This document shows positions 1 through 11,589 of a stretch of DNA of 64,000 bases, one piece after another. Position 1 is the first letter of the stretch. Every line of letters begins with the position of its first letter. A model generated the notes under the pieces. That model had not been told where the DNA came from. It made no database searches and was given only the letters and a program-made list of their open reading frames with translations. Source of the DNA: Gymnothorax reevesii (lineage: Eukaryota; Chordata; Actinopteri; Anguilliformes; Muraenidae); assembly GCA_029721435.1 (NCBI GenBank), contig CM056573.1, positions 151,425,947-151,489,946 of the forward strand. Reading direction: 5' to 3'. A program made the translations under genes and the position numbers.

Positions 1-904
1 CCACAGCGCTGGCAAAGGCAGGGTCTCTGACCAGCGTGGCCGCCCATGTGGGACATGAGCAGCAGGGCCGAGCGGAAGCCCTTGCCACACTCAGAGCAGG
101 TAAGTACCCTCTGGTGGGCACTGCCGTGCTTCCTCAGCTCCTCAGTGTGCTGAAAAGCCTGGCCGCACTCCATGCAGCGGATGCCGTCTCCTCGCTCCTG
201 TGCCCCCTGGTGGCCCCAGCAGCCTGTCTCCTCCTTGTGCCTCTGGAAGTCCTGCTGGCTGTTGAAGAAGCCCAGGCAGGCCACGCACTGGATGCGCTGT
301 GGCTCACACACGTGCTTGCGGTAGAGCGAGGCCAGGCGAAAATGGCGAAGGCAGCGGACACAGGTGTATGGCAGTAAGCCTAGGTGAGAGAAGCTGTGGC
401 GAAAAAGGATGGTCTTGTGAGGATAGGCCTGGCCACAGTCGGTGCAGAGGTAGGAACGCTTTCCTGCATGCCGTTCCATGTGGCGAGTCAGGGACTTGCG
501 CCTGCGGAAGTGCCGATCACACTTTGGGCACTGGTGGCGGGGACGCTCCCATTGGTGCGTTTCCACGTGTCGCTGGCACTCGGTCAGACAGGTAAAGATG
601 CGTTTGCAGAAGTCACACTGGTAGAATTCCTTCTCGAAATGTGAGTTCTCAAGGTGGTGCGCCAGGCTCTCCTCCGACTCGAAAGTGGCCTCACACACAC
701 GGCAGCGGACCGAGGCAGTGTTTGCGTGGCTGCGCAGGTGGGCACGGTAGTTTGCTAGGTGGCAGAACTGCTTTCCGCATTCAGCACAGCGGTAGGGCCG
801 CGCCCCACTGTGCAAGTGCATGTGCTCCCGTAGCTGGAAAGCCGAGGGCAGTGTCAAACTACACACTCTGCAGCGATGCTTTTCCAGGCCATCCACGGAG
901 GCAT
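1..904 (-). CDS. C2H2 zinc-finger protein, zinc-finger exon (partial, runs off left edge)
   Basis: Read on the minus strand, this exon encodes at least ten consecutive zinc fingers, most of the form C-x2-C-x12-H-x3-5-H, for example CAECGKQF and CPKCDRHF. Two successive fingers, near 185-330, are atypical: the final histidine is replaced by cysteine, or the last spacing is altered. The exon starts at 904 after a good acceptor (pyrimidine tract TTTGTTTCTGTGCAG). Its first two bases complete a codon left open by the donor at 3,475, so it joins in frame to the exon at 3,476-4,094. The frame stays open to the window edge, so the 3' end is missing. Tandem C2H2 arrays usually bind DNA in the nucleus; that role is family knowledge, not shown here. 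I cannot name the ortholog. Confidence 0.88.
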
Positions 905-1029
905 CTGCACAGAAACAAAGGTAAACTTGCTCCTTAACTGCCAGAATTTATTACGTTCAGGCGGTGGGTGACATTTCTCTGTTAGGTATTTGACTGAATT
1001 TTTTTCCAGTGGAAGGCCTTTGGGTAGAC

Positions 1030-2618
1030 AGGAAAATCCCAAAATTTTCAGGTTCCAAAAATGAATGGTTTGGTTGCTAGGGCCTCCAGAAGGGTCACCC
1101 TCTGGAGGGGCAAAAGTGAACTTTTAAGAAAAATTGGTTTTTGAGTTGAAATATCTCAGTGCGTCCTCACTAGCCCAAGCCTGTTTATTAGATACTTTAA
1201 TGAACCGCGTGGAGTAGTTTGTCCTCTGCATTTGACCCTTCCTATAGTGAGGAGCAGTGGTCAGCCAAGGGGACCAACTCCAGTTCTAAGGCCAGTTCCT
1301 TGGTCAGGGGTACTGGCAGGAGTGTTCGTATATTGCATGTTTTTGTGGGTGGGGGAAGCCAGAGTACCTGAAAGAAACCCACGCAAACACTAGGAGAACA
1401 TGCACATAGAAAGGCCGGATTTGAACCCACGACGACCTTGCTGTGAGGCAGTAGTGCTAACCACTGTGCTATTCAATCTGAAATTGTAGTGGGAAGGTGA
1501 GGGCGTGAAATTATAGGTGGCGCTCAAGTAAGTGAAAATGCAACAACAGGGGTAATTCTGTGGCTGTAGCTCTCCATGCGCCCCCATCAGAATAAAATAT
1601 AATTTCTTTAATTTGATAGCCCAATATGTCCCATATATGTACCAAAAAGATTGAAGTGGGGTTCAACTGTATTAACCCCTTTTTGACCATCCCATTTAGG
1701 CAAGGCTTCAAACGCGAATTAGTACAATACATGGTCTATGGATGGAATAAAGGGATGAAGGCAACAAAGCATGATGGAAAAGTGACCAACTGAAGGTGCA
1801 CACATCTGGCTCTTGGCCAAGGGTTATTTCATTAACTGGAGGGCCTGAAATAAAAATCTATTCATCCAATTGAGCAGCAGTGAGATTGGGACAAAAAAAG
1901 AAATGCATGTAACTGCACACTTGGGTGGGCCCAGGACTGGGGATCAGCTGAGCAGAAGGTGGAAAAGATAATCAAAAAGGAGTCCCCACATTTCTCATTC
2001 ACATCTGTATGCATCAAGCTGTTGCACTGTGTACTTTCAGTTTCACCTGACAATGTGCACAATTTTTACTTTGCAACTCTTGACTCGTTTCATGTTTTCC
2101 ATCGCTATCTCCAAAAAATAAGACTAGGGTGGAAACCAAGTGTCTGACATCATACTTTCACCTGAGTTTTCTCTAACAAATGATGGAGATAATGTGTGAT
2201 TTATTTTCCTGAAATTAATATGACAAAATAAGTAAACAATTTTTTATTTATTCATGAGAGGTGAAGCGTGCAATCTTCTAAACATTCCAAAGAAAGTCAG
2301 CATAAGACCGGACCCTATCCATTAGTTAAGGAGAGCTTTAAATTAATGATTGCTCCACGAAAAATCATCCATTGGCATTGGATTCCACCAAATCCATTGG
2401 AGCCCATCAAAATTTAGAAATTTTCCAAAATTCCTCCTAAAATAGACTATGAACAGTAAAAAAACTAAGATGGGTTATTGAGGGCGCACAGAGATATTTC
2501 AACTCAAAAACCTACTTTTCTTAAAAGTTCAATTTAGGCCCTCTGGAGTGTGACCCTTCTCGAGACCATAAAAACCAAACCATCAACTTCTGGAGCCTGA
2601 AAACCTGGAATTTTCCTA
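1030..2618. mobile_element. Non-autonomous DNA element with ~148-bp inverted repeats
   Basis: The segment 1,030-1,177 matches the reverse complement of 2,471-2,618 over most of its length. Shared blocks include GGAAAAT at the outer tips, TGGTTTGGTT, AAGGGTCAC, CTTTTAAGAAAA and TTTTTGAGTTGAAATATCTC. The interior has no recognisable transposase, and a second repeat lies inside it. Long terminal inverted repeats without coding capacity fit a MITE-like or foldback element; the superfamily is unknown. Confidence 0.65.
1221..1475 (-). repeat. Dispersed repeat, SINE-like
   Basis: On the minus strand it reads GTGGGTTTCTTTCAGGTACT..., then CCCACCCACAAAAACATGCA and AGAACTGGAGTTGGTCC. The same order of blocks occurs on the plus strand at 47,313-47,485, with roughly three quarters of bases shared by eye. 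The part at 1,388-1,475 contains 'ggatttgaacccacgac' and 'gtgaggcagtagtgctaacc', which recall tRNA-like boxes, but no full tRNA fold was established. Confidence 0.5.
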
Positions 2619-3475
2619 TTTACTAGTAGATCTTGCACCATAAGAAATTTCAGGCCATTTACTATTACACATATATCATCCCGTAATATAAATCTGTCTG
2701 ACCGTTATAAATTCTGGCAGTTAAGCAAACCATTCATCACAAGTGAAAAGGCAGAAGACATCCAATATTAGCACTCTTATTCTAAACTAATTCATGAATA
2801 AAGGCCCAGGTGACTGAAATTAACACCTGTGGGATAAACAACACACAGGACAATGGCTCTCCAACAGCGAGGTTGGGCATCCCTAAAATGTGCACACAGA
2901 AAGCAGTAATGCCCAGCAGAACAGCATTGTCACAGCACTATCAGGACAAGGGGCTCATCTGAGCACAAACCAGCTGATATAAGCAACCAAGTACTTAAAG
3001 AAGCTTGAAGTGCTCTTCTCCAAGTTGCCATCCAAGACAAAGTACCTACCATGCCTGACAGCCAGCATCCAAAACAAAAGAAGAAATAGGCAAACACCAA
3101 AAACACTGAGGTTTGGTGGGGGTCAGCTTGTTTTTTTTTTGTTTTTTTTATTTTGGTTCAGTTCGTTTTTTGAGTTAATTTTAAACTCCCTCCATGCATG
3201 CATTGTCTCTTACCCTCAAAGGCAATAAACATAAAACCTGGAACTCTCAAATTATCTATCCATTCAAGGGGTATCACAGCAAGTGATATCCATATGATAG
3301 AACATCAGTTAACTAATAAAAAATGAACTAGCAGGGGAGATTACACTACAATTTAGGAAATGAAACAATATAGCCATTTTAATGCATTAATTCAATTTTA
3401 AATTCAATTCACCCAGTCATTGAGGAAAAAACATTGTGAGAGCAGAGGCCAAGTAATTGTAAATAACTAATTCAC

Positions 3476-4094
3476 CTGAGGCCATTTCCTCTTCCTCCTC
3501 CTCTTCGTCATCATCTTCATCCTCCTCCTTTTCATCTTCACTGACATCACTGTCATCTGTCTCCTCAGAGTCCCCCAGAGCTTCAGCTGCAGGGCTTTTC
3601 CCAAGCTCATTTACCAGGGGTTGCTTGCCTCCCCCATCAGTTTCACTACTTTTCCGCACAAGGCTTCCAACAAACTGTCCAAAATGCTTGAGGTCTGCTG
3701 TAGCTTCTGGGTTTTTCCTGACTTCTGGGCCATTTTTGCGCGTATCATCCTTCCCTGGGGCATTTGGCCCTGCATCAGTATGTGGTCTGCCCTCTATTTC
3801 TGCTAAAAGGTTTGACTGATATTCACTTTGACTGCTTTGTGAGGGGATCTTTTGCATGGAAGCACTGTAGCCAGCTTTGGGGGTTTTATTGGAGACTGAA
3901 AGAATGTGGCCAGCTGTTACATCGTCATTATGAAGATCCTGGGAGGGGGATGAATCAATATGAGAGTTGGAAGGCGAGGAGGAGACAGGGGGGCAAGGGA
4001 GGGTCGGCGCCTCCTTAGACCTCGTTTCATCCTGAAAGAGTTCGGGGAAGCCCAGCTCTGTCAGCTGGATATCAATTGTAAACTCTGAGGACAT
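3476..4094 (-). CDS. C2H2 zinc-finger protein, N-terminal coding exon
   Basis: Minus-strand exon with a pyrimidine-rich acceptor ending TTGTAG at 4,105-4,100. The chosen ATG at 4,094-4,092 (MSSEFTIDIQL...) is the first in-frame methionine after the acceptor; the open frame further upstream is intron-like. About 206 residues are encoded: a short hydrophobic/acidic start, a long Ser/Pro/Lys-rich and probably disordered stretch, then a very acidic Asp/Glu run near residues 175-205. The donor CTCAG|GTGAAT at 3,476/3,475 leaves one base of the next codon, matching the two-base start of the exon at 904. Acidic segments before finger arrays are common in transcription regulators, but that role is inferred. 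Non-coding 5' exon(s) must lie above 4,100. Confidence 0.82.
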
Positions 4095-4099
4095 GACAT

Positions 4100-5576
4100 C
4101 TACAAGAGGAAAAGATGAAGGAAAATGAGGGTAAAATAATTTTAGTAAATTGCAACTGGACACCCGATTTCATTCGCAAGTAATGAAATGTCTTAAGCCA
4201 TAGATTAAACAAAACGTACAATTAAATGAAACACAACAGCATCATCGCTAAGATTAACAACGATCAAAAAGCCGCACCCACAGTTAAGCATGCAAAAAGA
4301 ATATGAAATGGTCTACCAAATTTTTTGCAAAAAGGGGTTCAACAGAAAGGAGCGCAGATACTCTACATGACACCTTTCTAAGGTTCAGACCGATAAATGC
4401 AACGTGCAAGGATGATGCTTAGTCGCCAGCCCGCACGCGAGAACATTATACTTGCAAAAGTAAACAACTAAATAGATCGCCAATCTAAGCCACATGTTAG
4501 CATACAATGGAGCATGAGCATTGCGCCTCACTACCTTGGGCTCGTGTTAAGAATACCCTATACCATCACCACTGTACTAAAGCAATATTAATTGGATATC
4601 TTTCTATAAAACGGTGACAAGCGAACCCAGTAGAATAAGAATTTTAGTTTGAGCTATCATGCTAACGTATAGGCTCGATGAGGTCGCTGATAAATGCCTC
4701 AAAAATTAAGCTCTAACGTCACTAAAAGATACCACAACGATAATGACTAGTCTCATTTGCGGAATTTTCAACATTACCTGACTTGACGTCGTTGTTTATA
4801 AACGTTAAGGCAGGGGTCTTGAATTCACATCGCTTGGCTAGCTAGCTAAGTAACTTAACTAACTTCGTTAGCTAGTTCCTGTATAAGAAGAGATAGCTAG
4901 CCAGCTAGCTACTAATGTCACGTATTCCGTCGGGTCTGAAATGACGAGGTACATTGACGAAACATTAGTCTCTGGAGATAGCAAACGCTAGTTGACACGG
5001 TATATGGTTAGTCAGCTAACATGTTTAAGTTATTAGGTTGTGTTTAACATCTAACTAGCAAACGGCACATCATTTCACCCTCGTTCATAAGTCCACTGTC
5101 CCGCGTAATTTAACCAAGGCACAACTGCTCTATTACCCTCCCCCAAGTGAAAATATAGTACTACACAAAGGTACTGACCATAGGTCAGTTACAATTTGTC
5201 TTCACAACATGCATAGGGCTTGAAACAGGTATCCTCGATCTGAACCAGGATCATTTTTAAGCCCAATATATCCTCAGCCTTTCTCTATTTTCTTCACTTT
5301 TTTCCGCGTCTAATTAGAATTCTCCATAATGGTTAACTTCCACCTACCGTTCTGGAGTACGTACTGCATAAATAGTTTAATACGTCATCAGTCAAGCCAC
5401 AGAGAATAAAGGCTGCATCAAGGATGTTTTATATGATAATATGATAATATTTTATATTATTTTTCCTTATACAGTAGGTGCATGGGCTGCATCCGAATTC
5501 TTTGAAATAGGCGGCCTTTCCCTTTCCTCCACACTCTTCCTTTACCTCGCTAGAAAACGTCACATAGGAGAAGGGA
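4100..5576. other. 5' flank or further intron of the zinc-finger gene, no coding region seen
   Basis: No convincing open frame. Notable only for a cluster of short GCTAGC/TAGCTAGC repeats near 4,840-4,910 and 4,985-5,060. The gene's promoter and 5' untranslated exon should lie here, but no site could be fixed. Confidence 0.4.
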
Positions 5577-6015
5577 CCCTTAGCAAAAAGAAGTATACTT
5601 AAAGTTAATTTTATCAAGTATACTTGAGTATAAGTATAAGCATAGCAAGTATACTACGGAGCATGTTTTTGTAGTGTACTAGAAAGTACACTAATTTAAT
5701 ACTTCTTTGGACTAAATTGGAACATTTTAAGTTCATAAAAGTATACTTTTAAGTATACTTCAAGTTTAAGCAAAGTAAACTGAAAGTACTCATCTAGTTT
5801 ACATCTAAGTTTTATTCAATACTGCAAGTACACTACAAGTGAACTTTTTAGTATACTGTGAGTGAGCTAGTTGTATACTTCTAGTATACTTTTCAATTTA
5901 TGAAAGTATACATTTAAGTATACTGCAAGTAAACTTACAGATATACTGCTAGTTTATTGTATACTTCCAGTAAACTTTTCAGTTCATGAAAGTATACTGT
6001 GGGGTATACTACTAG
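5577..6015 (+). repeat. Left arm of the foldback element (AGTATACTT array)
   Basis: At least fifteen close matches to GTATACTT/AAGTATAC in about 440 bp, with intervening motifs that recur inverted in the right arm (for example CATCTAGTTTACATCTAAGT at about 5,792, found reverse-complemented near 12,115). Confidence 0.8.
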
Positions 6016-6124
6016 GAAACTTAAAGAGTGCCATTGGATGTTTAATGACCACAGTGAGTCAGGACTTCAGGTTCATATCTCATTGGACATGAACATCATC
6101 ATCACTGCATTGGGGTATTGTGTA

Positions 6125-7728
6125 CAAAACCCAAAACCAGTGAAGTTGGCACGTTGTGTAAATCGTAAATAAAAACAGAATACAATGATTTGCAAATCCT
6201 TTTCAACCTATATTCAATTCAATACACTGCAAAGACAAGTTACTTAATGTTCGAACAGGTAAACTTTGTAATTTTTTGCAAATATTAGCTCATTTGGAAT
6301 TTGATGCCTGCAACATGCTTCAAAAAAGCTGGCACTAGTGGCAAAAAAGACTGAGAGAGTTGAGGAATGCTCATCAAACACTTATTTGGAACATCCCACA
6401 GGTGAACGGGCTAATTGGGAACAGGTGGGTGCCATGATTGGGTATAAAAGTAGCTTCCCTGAAATGCTCAGTCATTCACAAACAAGGATGGGGCGAGGGT
6501 CACCACTTAGTGAACAAATGCATGAGCTGATTGTCGAACAGTTTAAAAACAACATTCCTCAACGAGCTATTGCAAGAAATTTAAGGATTTCAATCATCTA
6601 CGGTCCGTAATATTGTTAAAAGGTTCAGAGAATCTGGAGAAATCACTGCAGGTAAGCAACAAGGCCGAAAACCAACATTGAATGCCCGTGACCTTCGATC
6701 CCTCAAGCGGTACTGCATCAAAAACCGACATCAGTGTGTAAGGACATCACCACATGGGCTCAGGAACACTTCAGAAAAACCACCGTCAGTAACTACAGTT
6801 CGTCGCTACATCTGCAAGTGCATGTTAAAACTCTACAATGCAAAGCGAAAGCCATTTATCAACAGCACCCAGAAACGCCGCCAGCTTCCCTGGGCCCAAG
6901 CTCATCTAAGATGGACTGATGCAAAGTGGAAAAGTGTTCAGTGGTCTGACGAGTCCACATTTCAAATTGTTTTTGGAAACTGTGGACGTCGTGTCCTCCG
7001 GACCAAAGAGGAAAAGAACCATCCGGACTGTTATAGGCGCAAAGTTCAAAAACCAGCATCTGTGATGGTATGGGGGTGTATTAGTGCTCAAGGCATGGGC
7101 AACTTACACATATGTGAAGGCACCATTAATGCTGAAAGGTACATACAGGTTTTGGAGCAACATATGTTGCCATCCAAGCAACATCTTTTTCATGGACGCC
7201 CCTGCTTATTTCAGCAAGACAATGCCAAACCATATTCTGCACGTGTTACAACAGCATGGCTTCGTAGTAAAAGAGTGCGGGTACTAGACTGGCCTGCCTG
7301 TAGTCCAGACCTGTCTCCCATTGAAAATGTGTGACGCATTATGAAGCGTAAAATACGACAACGGAGACCCCGGACTGTTGAACAACTTACGCTGTACATC
7401 AAGCAAGAATGGGAAAGAGTTCCACCTGAAAAGCTTCAAAAATTGGTCTCCTCAGTTCCCAAACGTTTACTGAGTGTCGTTAAAAGCCGATGTAACACAG
7501 TGGTGAAAAGGCCCCTGTGCCAACTTTTTTGCAATGTGTTGCTGCCTTTAAATTCTTAGTTAATGATTATTTGCAAAAAAAAAATAACTTTCTCAGTTTG
7601 AACATTAAACATCTTGTCTTTGCAGTGTATTCAATTGAATATACGTTGAAAAGGATTTGCAAATCATTGTATTCTGTTTATATCAACGATTTTACATAAC
7701 ATGCCAACTTCACTGGTTTTGGGTTTTG
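6125..7728 (+). mobile_element. Tc1-like (DD34E) transposon, copy 1
   Basis: A 1,604-bp element flanked by TA (6,123-6,124 and 7,729-7,730). The terminal inverted repeats are about 115 bp, starting CAAAACCCAAAACCAGTGAA and ending with the reverse complement. It lies within the 5S-derived repeat. A second copy in the opposite orientation is at 38,622-40,211. Confidence 0.92.
6488..7557 (+). pseudogene. Tc1-like transposase, broken (copy 1)
   Basis: The product would be a DNA-cutting transposase of about 340 residues with an N-terminal paired helix-turn-helix and a DD34E catalytic core. The likely start is ATG at 6,488 (MGRGSPLSEQ). Seen in order: HTH region with QRAIARN; first catalytic Asp in WSDESTF (about 6,943); second Asp in FQQDNAKPY (about 7,213); Glu in SPIENV (about 7,318). 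It is non-functional. A one-base insertion near 6,590 shifts the frame (the second copy lacks the extra base), and a TGA at 7,333 replaces the tryptophan codon expected after ENV. Confidence 0.88.
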
Positions 7729-7880
7729 TATAAGCCACCAGAGGGAAGATCCCAACTTATTGGCCCACCAACACCTGCTCCAGCAGCAATTATTTTCCCA
7801 GGTTGTCTCCCATCCAAGCACTAACCAAGGCCACACCTGCTTAGTTTCAACTTTACAGCCAGTGCAGCTCAAGCTGTGGT

Positions 7881-8641
7881 AGGATTGTTAGTTTTAAAAC
7901 TAGTAGAGACATTCCATTTTGACTATGTCAGATAGCACTGAAGCTCCAGTCTTCTTAATCTCATGTTAGAAAATACTGTGAACAATTATCTTTGAATCTG
8001 CACACAATCGCCAGCTAGATTGAACTGATATCTCAACTTAAACACAGCTATGTTTGGTACAGGTACAGGTACAATATGCAGGGCTTTGATGTTCAAAATC
8101 TTGTTTAAAAATTATTTATTTATTTAAACAGAATGTACCATCTTTCAAGTATTGCAGTACTGCTGCATCTTTTGTTTAGTTAGTCATATTTTGTACTGTG
8201 ATACAGCTCCATTAACCAAAAAACAGCTCATCAGTGTACTCATTTGGAATATTTCATCAGCATTTGCTTGAGTCCTTCAGCCTACTGGTCAGGCATAGCT
8301 AATTAATCTTTTATGCATACTTCTGGTTCCATATGAGAGAAAGAGGTTTTTGTTTTGAATTGGGATTTCAATGAGAGTTGCCATTGCTATGTTCTTATAC
8401 TTTGGCATCCAATACAATATTGTGTCTGAGATTTCAATTTATAAAGGAATCAATTTTGTTCTCAATCCTGAGTATGCGTTTCATTGTAATTTCTTATAAG
8501 TACCTTCACCTGTAAATTAAAGCAGAATGCATTTAAGCATTGTCTACAAGGAGAGTACATGAGTTAATCTCTCGTTTACTTATGTTAAATAATATCTGAA
8601 TAGTAAAAGTAATATATTTTAGATTGCAATAATCATAAGCT
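7881..8641. other. No gene seen (interior of foldback element)
   Basis: AT-rich sequence with no recognisable coding or repeat structure, apart from the likely 5' truncation point of the retroelement at about 8,645. Confidence 0.4.
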
Positions 8642-10944
8642 GTGAGTATCAGTGCATCTACCAGATTCCCCGAAGCCATACCTCTACGTAGCATCAAGGC
8701 AACTGCAATCTCGAAGGCTTTGATAAAGTTCTTCACGTTGTTTGGTCTTCCCAGGGAAATTCAGTCAGACCAAGGTAGCAATTTCACTTCAGGATTGTTT
8801 CAGCAGGTTGTGTATGAACTAGGTGCAAAACAGATTCTTTCTAGTGCCTATCATCCAGAAAGTCAGGGTGCCTTGGAGCGGTTTCATTCCACTCTCAAGA
8901 CAATGATGAGGACTTATTGTTATGACCATGAGAAAGACTGGGATGAAGGGGTTCATTTGCTGTTGTTTGCAGCTAGAGAAGCAGTGCAGGAGTCTACTGG
9001 ATTCAGTCCATTTGAGCTAGTGTTTGGTCATGAAGTGAGAGGACCTTTGCTATTATTGAGTGAACAATGGCAAGAGGAAGAGCCGCAAATCAGTCTGTTA
9101 GACTATGTTAGCAAGTTCAAGGAAAGATTGCGTGCAGCTTGTGACCTTGCCAAAGAGAACTTGAAATCAAGTCAGGGAAAAATGAAAACTTGGTATGATC
9201 ATAAGGCTAGAAGCCGTGAGTTTAAACCAGGAGACAAGGTCCTTGTGTTGTTTCCCTTGCAGTCCAATCCATTGCAGGCTAGATTTCATGGTCCTTATGA
9301 AATTCTGACAAAACTCAATGATCTCAATTACATTGTGAAGACTCCAGATAGGAGAAAACCAAAACAATTGTGTCATATTAACATGCTAAAGCCTTATCAT
9401 GACAGAAATGCTAGGGTTGCAGCTGTCATTTCAGATTCTCCAATGGTCGAGACGTGTGAAAATGAGGGGGAGTTTCAAGATGATGAACCAAGAATTAAAG
9501 CTGAAGTTCTTTCATGTAAATTGTCAAACACTGAAGTGTTGCAAAATCTTGATGTAAAACTCCAGCACTTAGAACCCTCACAGAGAGATCAGTTTGAAAG
9601 GTTGATCAAGAAATATGAGGATCTGTTTCCTCATGTTCCAAAGAGAGTTTCTATTGCCTCTCATGATGTAGATGTTGGTGATGCCAAACCAATTAAACAG
9701 CATCCGTACCGGATGAATCCTGAAAAGAGAAAGATTGCTGAGAAAGAGGTTGAGTACATGTTAGAACATGATATTATCAGACCCTCCAACTCCGATTGGA
9801 GTTCACCCTGTGTGCTAGTTCCAAAACCTGATGGAAGTACTAGATTCTGTACAGATTATCGCAAAGTCAATGCTGTAACTAAAACTGATGTGTTTCCAAT
9901 ACCTAGGATTGATGATTGTATTGATAGTGTAGGGCAAGCAAAGTTTCTGACCAAGATTGATTTATTGAAGGGTTATTGGTGTGTGCCTTTAACTGAGAGG
10001 GCCAAGAGCATCTCTGCTTTTGCCACACCATCTGGATTGTACCAGTATGAAGTCCTACCCTTTGGCATGAAAAATGCCCCAGCCACGTTCCAAAGGATGA
10101 TACAGTGTACAATCGCCGGATTGCCACACACGGGTGCATACATCGATGACCTGATCACATGGAGTGACTCCTGGGAAGAACATCTAAAAGATGTAGAGAC
10201 GTTGTTCCAGCGCCTGACCCAGGCTAACCTGACTGTTAACCTGAACAAGAGTGACTTTGGTTGTGCTACTGTCACCTATCTTGGCTACGTCATAGGCCAG
10301 GGTAAGGTGGCACCCATAAATGCTAAAGTCCAAGCCATCATGGACTTTCCAGTTCCTGACAACAAAAAAGCTTTGCGCCGCTTCCTTGGAATGATCGGGT
10401 ACTACCGCAAGTTCTGCAAGAACTTTGCTGAGATTGCTCTCAGTCTAACTAACCAACTGAAGAAAAGCGTAAAGTTCACCTGGGATGATGCATGCCAGAG
10501 AGCCTTCGATCGCCTGAAGTCTCTGCTGTGTCACTTCCCCGTGCTCAAATCTCCTGACTTCAACAAACCGTTCTCCATCGCGGTCGATGCTAGCGACCAA
10601 GCTTGTGGATCTGTGCTCCTACAGAGAAGTGACTCTGATGACATTGAGCATCCCGTGGCATACTTCTCCAGGAAGTTCAATCGCCACCAAAGGAACTATT
10701 CCACAATAGAGAAGGAACTGTTGGCTCTGGTCCTTTCTTTACAACACTTTGAGGTTTATGTTTGTACAGGACAAAAGCCAATGATGTGTACACTGACCAC
10801 AATCCGTTAATGTTTTTGAGTAAGATGAAAAACAAGAATCGGAGATTGTTGAATTGGAGTTTGATTTTACAGGAGTTTGACTTGGAAATTAAGCATGTGA
10901 AGGGTACAGACAATGTAATGGCTGATTGCTTATCCCGTGTTTGA
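8642..10944 (+). pseudogene. Gmr1-type Ty3/gypsy pol: integrase then reverse transcriptase and RNase H
   Basis: One open frame of about 720 codons begins inside an integrase core (IQSDQGSNF with a catalytic Asp, then HPESQGALERFH with the Glu). It passes through a GPY/F-type C-terminal domain (GPYEIL, HINMLKPYH), then continues into reverse transcriptase (FCTDYRKVN, FLTKIDLLKGYW, catalytic AYIDDLI) and RNase H (FSIAVDASDQACG). Integrase before RT is the reverse of normal gypsy order and is known from the Gmr1 group of fish and other deuterostomes. Gag, protease and the integrase N-terminus are missing, so it is 5'-truncated. A frameshift near 10,785 moves the last RNase H part (YTDHNPL...MADCLSRV) to another frame, ending at 10,944. 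Confidence 0.85.
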
Positions 10945-11071
10945 ATGTGTATATCATGTGTTTGAATATTGTATGATATGTATATATAGACAAGTGTTCA
11001 CTTAACCATTTTGTATTGAAAAGAAAAATTTTGCCTTTATGAGTCAAAATTTTTCCCTTTTGGAATGGAGG

Positions 11072-11550
11072 TGTAATGTGAATATAGGCCACTAGATGGC
11101 AGTATTTACCTTTTTTTGTTAAGCTCAGACTGGAGTCATGTTTAGACATGTCCTGGGCATGTCTGGGGCAAGTCTCAGAAAATTAAAAAAAAGAGGTCTA
11201 AATGTGGGTGGGGTCTGCAAAAGAGTATATAAGGAAAAGAACTGAGACAGTAAAGTGGTAGGAGAAATTGCAAGAAGATGACCAGACCTGCCATTCTGTT
11301 CAAGACCTGTGACGTTTCTTTTGTGGATTTCTTTGCCTGTGTTTGAGCATTTTCTTCATCCAGGACATCACCAAGCCACCCCACCAAAAAGGGACTGTAA
11401 TTATTTCTGTTTTTTCTTATTTATCAATCTTGGTCTTTAGTTGTAGGTTGTTATTAGTCTTTGTCTTTGTTAAAAATTAAATGTGTTTTAGTTGTTAAAA
11501 CTGTGTTTGTCATCCCTTGCTGTTGCTGTTGTGTTATAAATGTAATAACA
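11072..11550 (+). repeat. 3' LTR of the Gmr1-type element
   Basis: It follows a purine-rich tract (GGAATGGAGG) about 130 bp after the pol stop. It begins TGTAATGTGAATATAGG, contains a TATA-like TATATAAG at about 11,225, and ends near TGTAATAACA at 11,550. The exact 3' edge is uncertain: AATTGGGGCCATAACA follows and could still belong to the element. No 5' LTR is present. Confidence 0.6.
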
Positions 11551-11589
11551 AATTGGGGCCATAACAGTATTATGTTAATTGAGCTTACA

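Larger units (their letters stand above)
905..3475 (-). other. Intron of the zinc-finger gene
   Basis: Bounded by GT (3,475-3,474) and AG (906-905) on the minus strand with matching codon phase on both sides. It holds an inverted-repeat element (1,030-2,618) and a dispersed repeat (1,221-1,475). From about 2,620 to 3,475 I see only AT-rich sequence with T- and A-runs and no coding signal. Confidence 0.75.
6016..7880 (-). repeat. 5S-rRNA-derived SINE-like repeat, split by a Tc1 insertion
   Basis: Reverse-complemented, 7,731-7,880 contains AACTAAGCAGG...GGCCTTGGTTAGTGCTTGGATGGGAGACAACCTGGGAA. This matches the 5S rRNA internal promoter region (box A-like AAGCTAAGCAGG and box C TGGATGGGAGACC) and is followed by CTGGAGCAGGTGTTGGTGGGCC. 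The tail continues on the other side of the Tc1 element (6,016-6,124, minus), with GTCCTGACTCACTGTGGTCATTAAA. I recall a repeat of this layout as common in fish genomes. It is a decayed repeat, not a functional 5S gene: the 5S 5' half is degraded. Confidence 0.72.

Noticed and set aside
36..937. Plus-strand open frames over the zinc-finger exon
   Set aside because: They are the antisense of a clear C2H2 finger array on the minus strand.
4830..5065. GCTAGC/TAGCTAGC cluster as a regulatory palindrome array
   Set aside because: The words are short, irregularly spaced and also frequent elsewhere in the window (about 18,910 and 22,070).
7740..7870. Functional 5S rRNA gene
   Set aside because: Only the internal promoter-like half matches, with several changes, and the rest is SINE-like sequence split by a Tc1.
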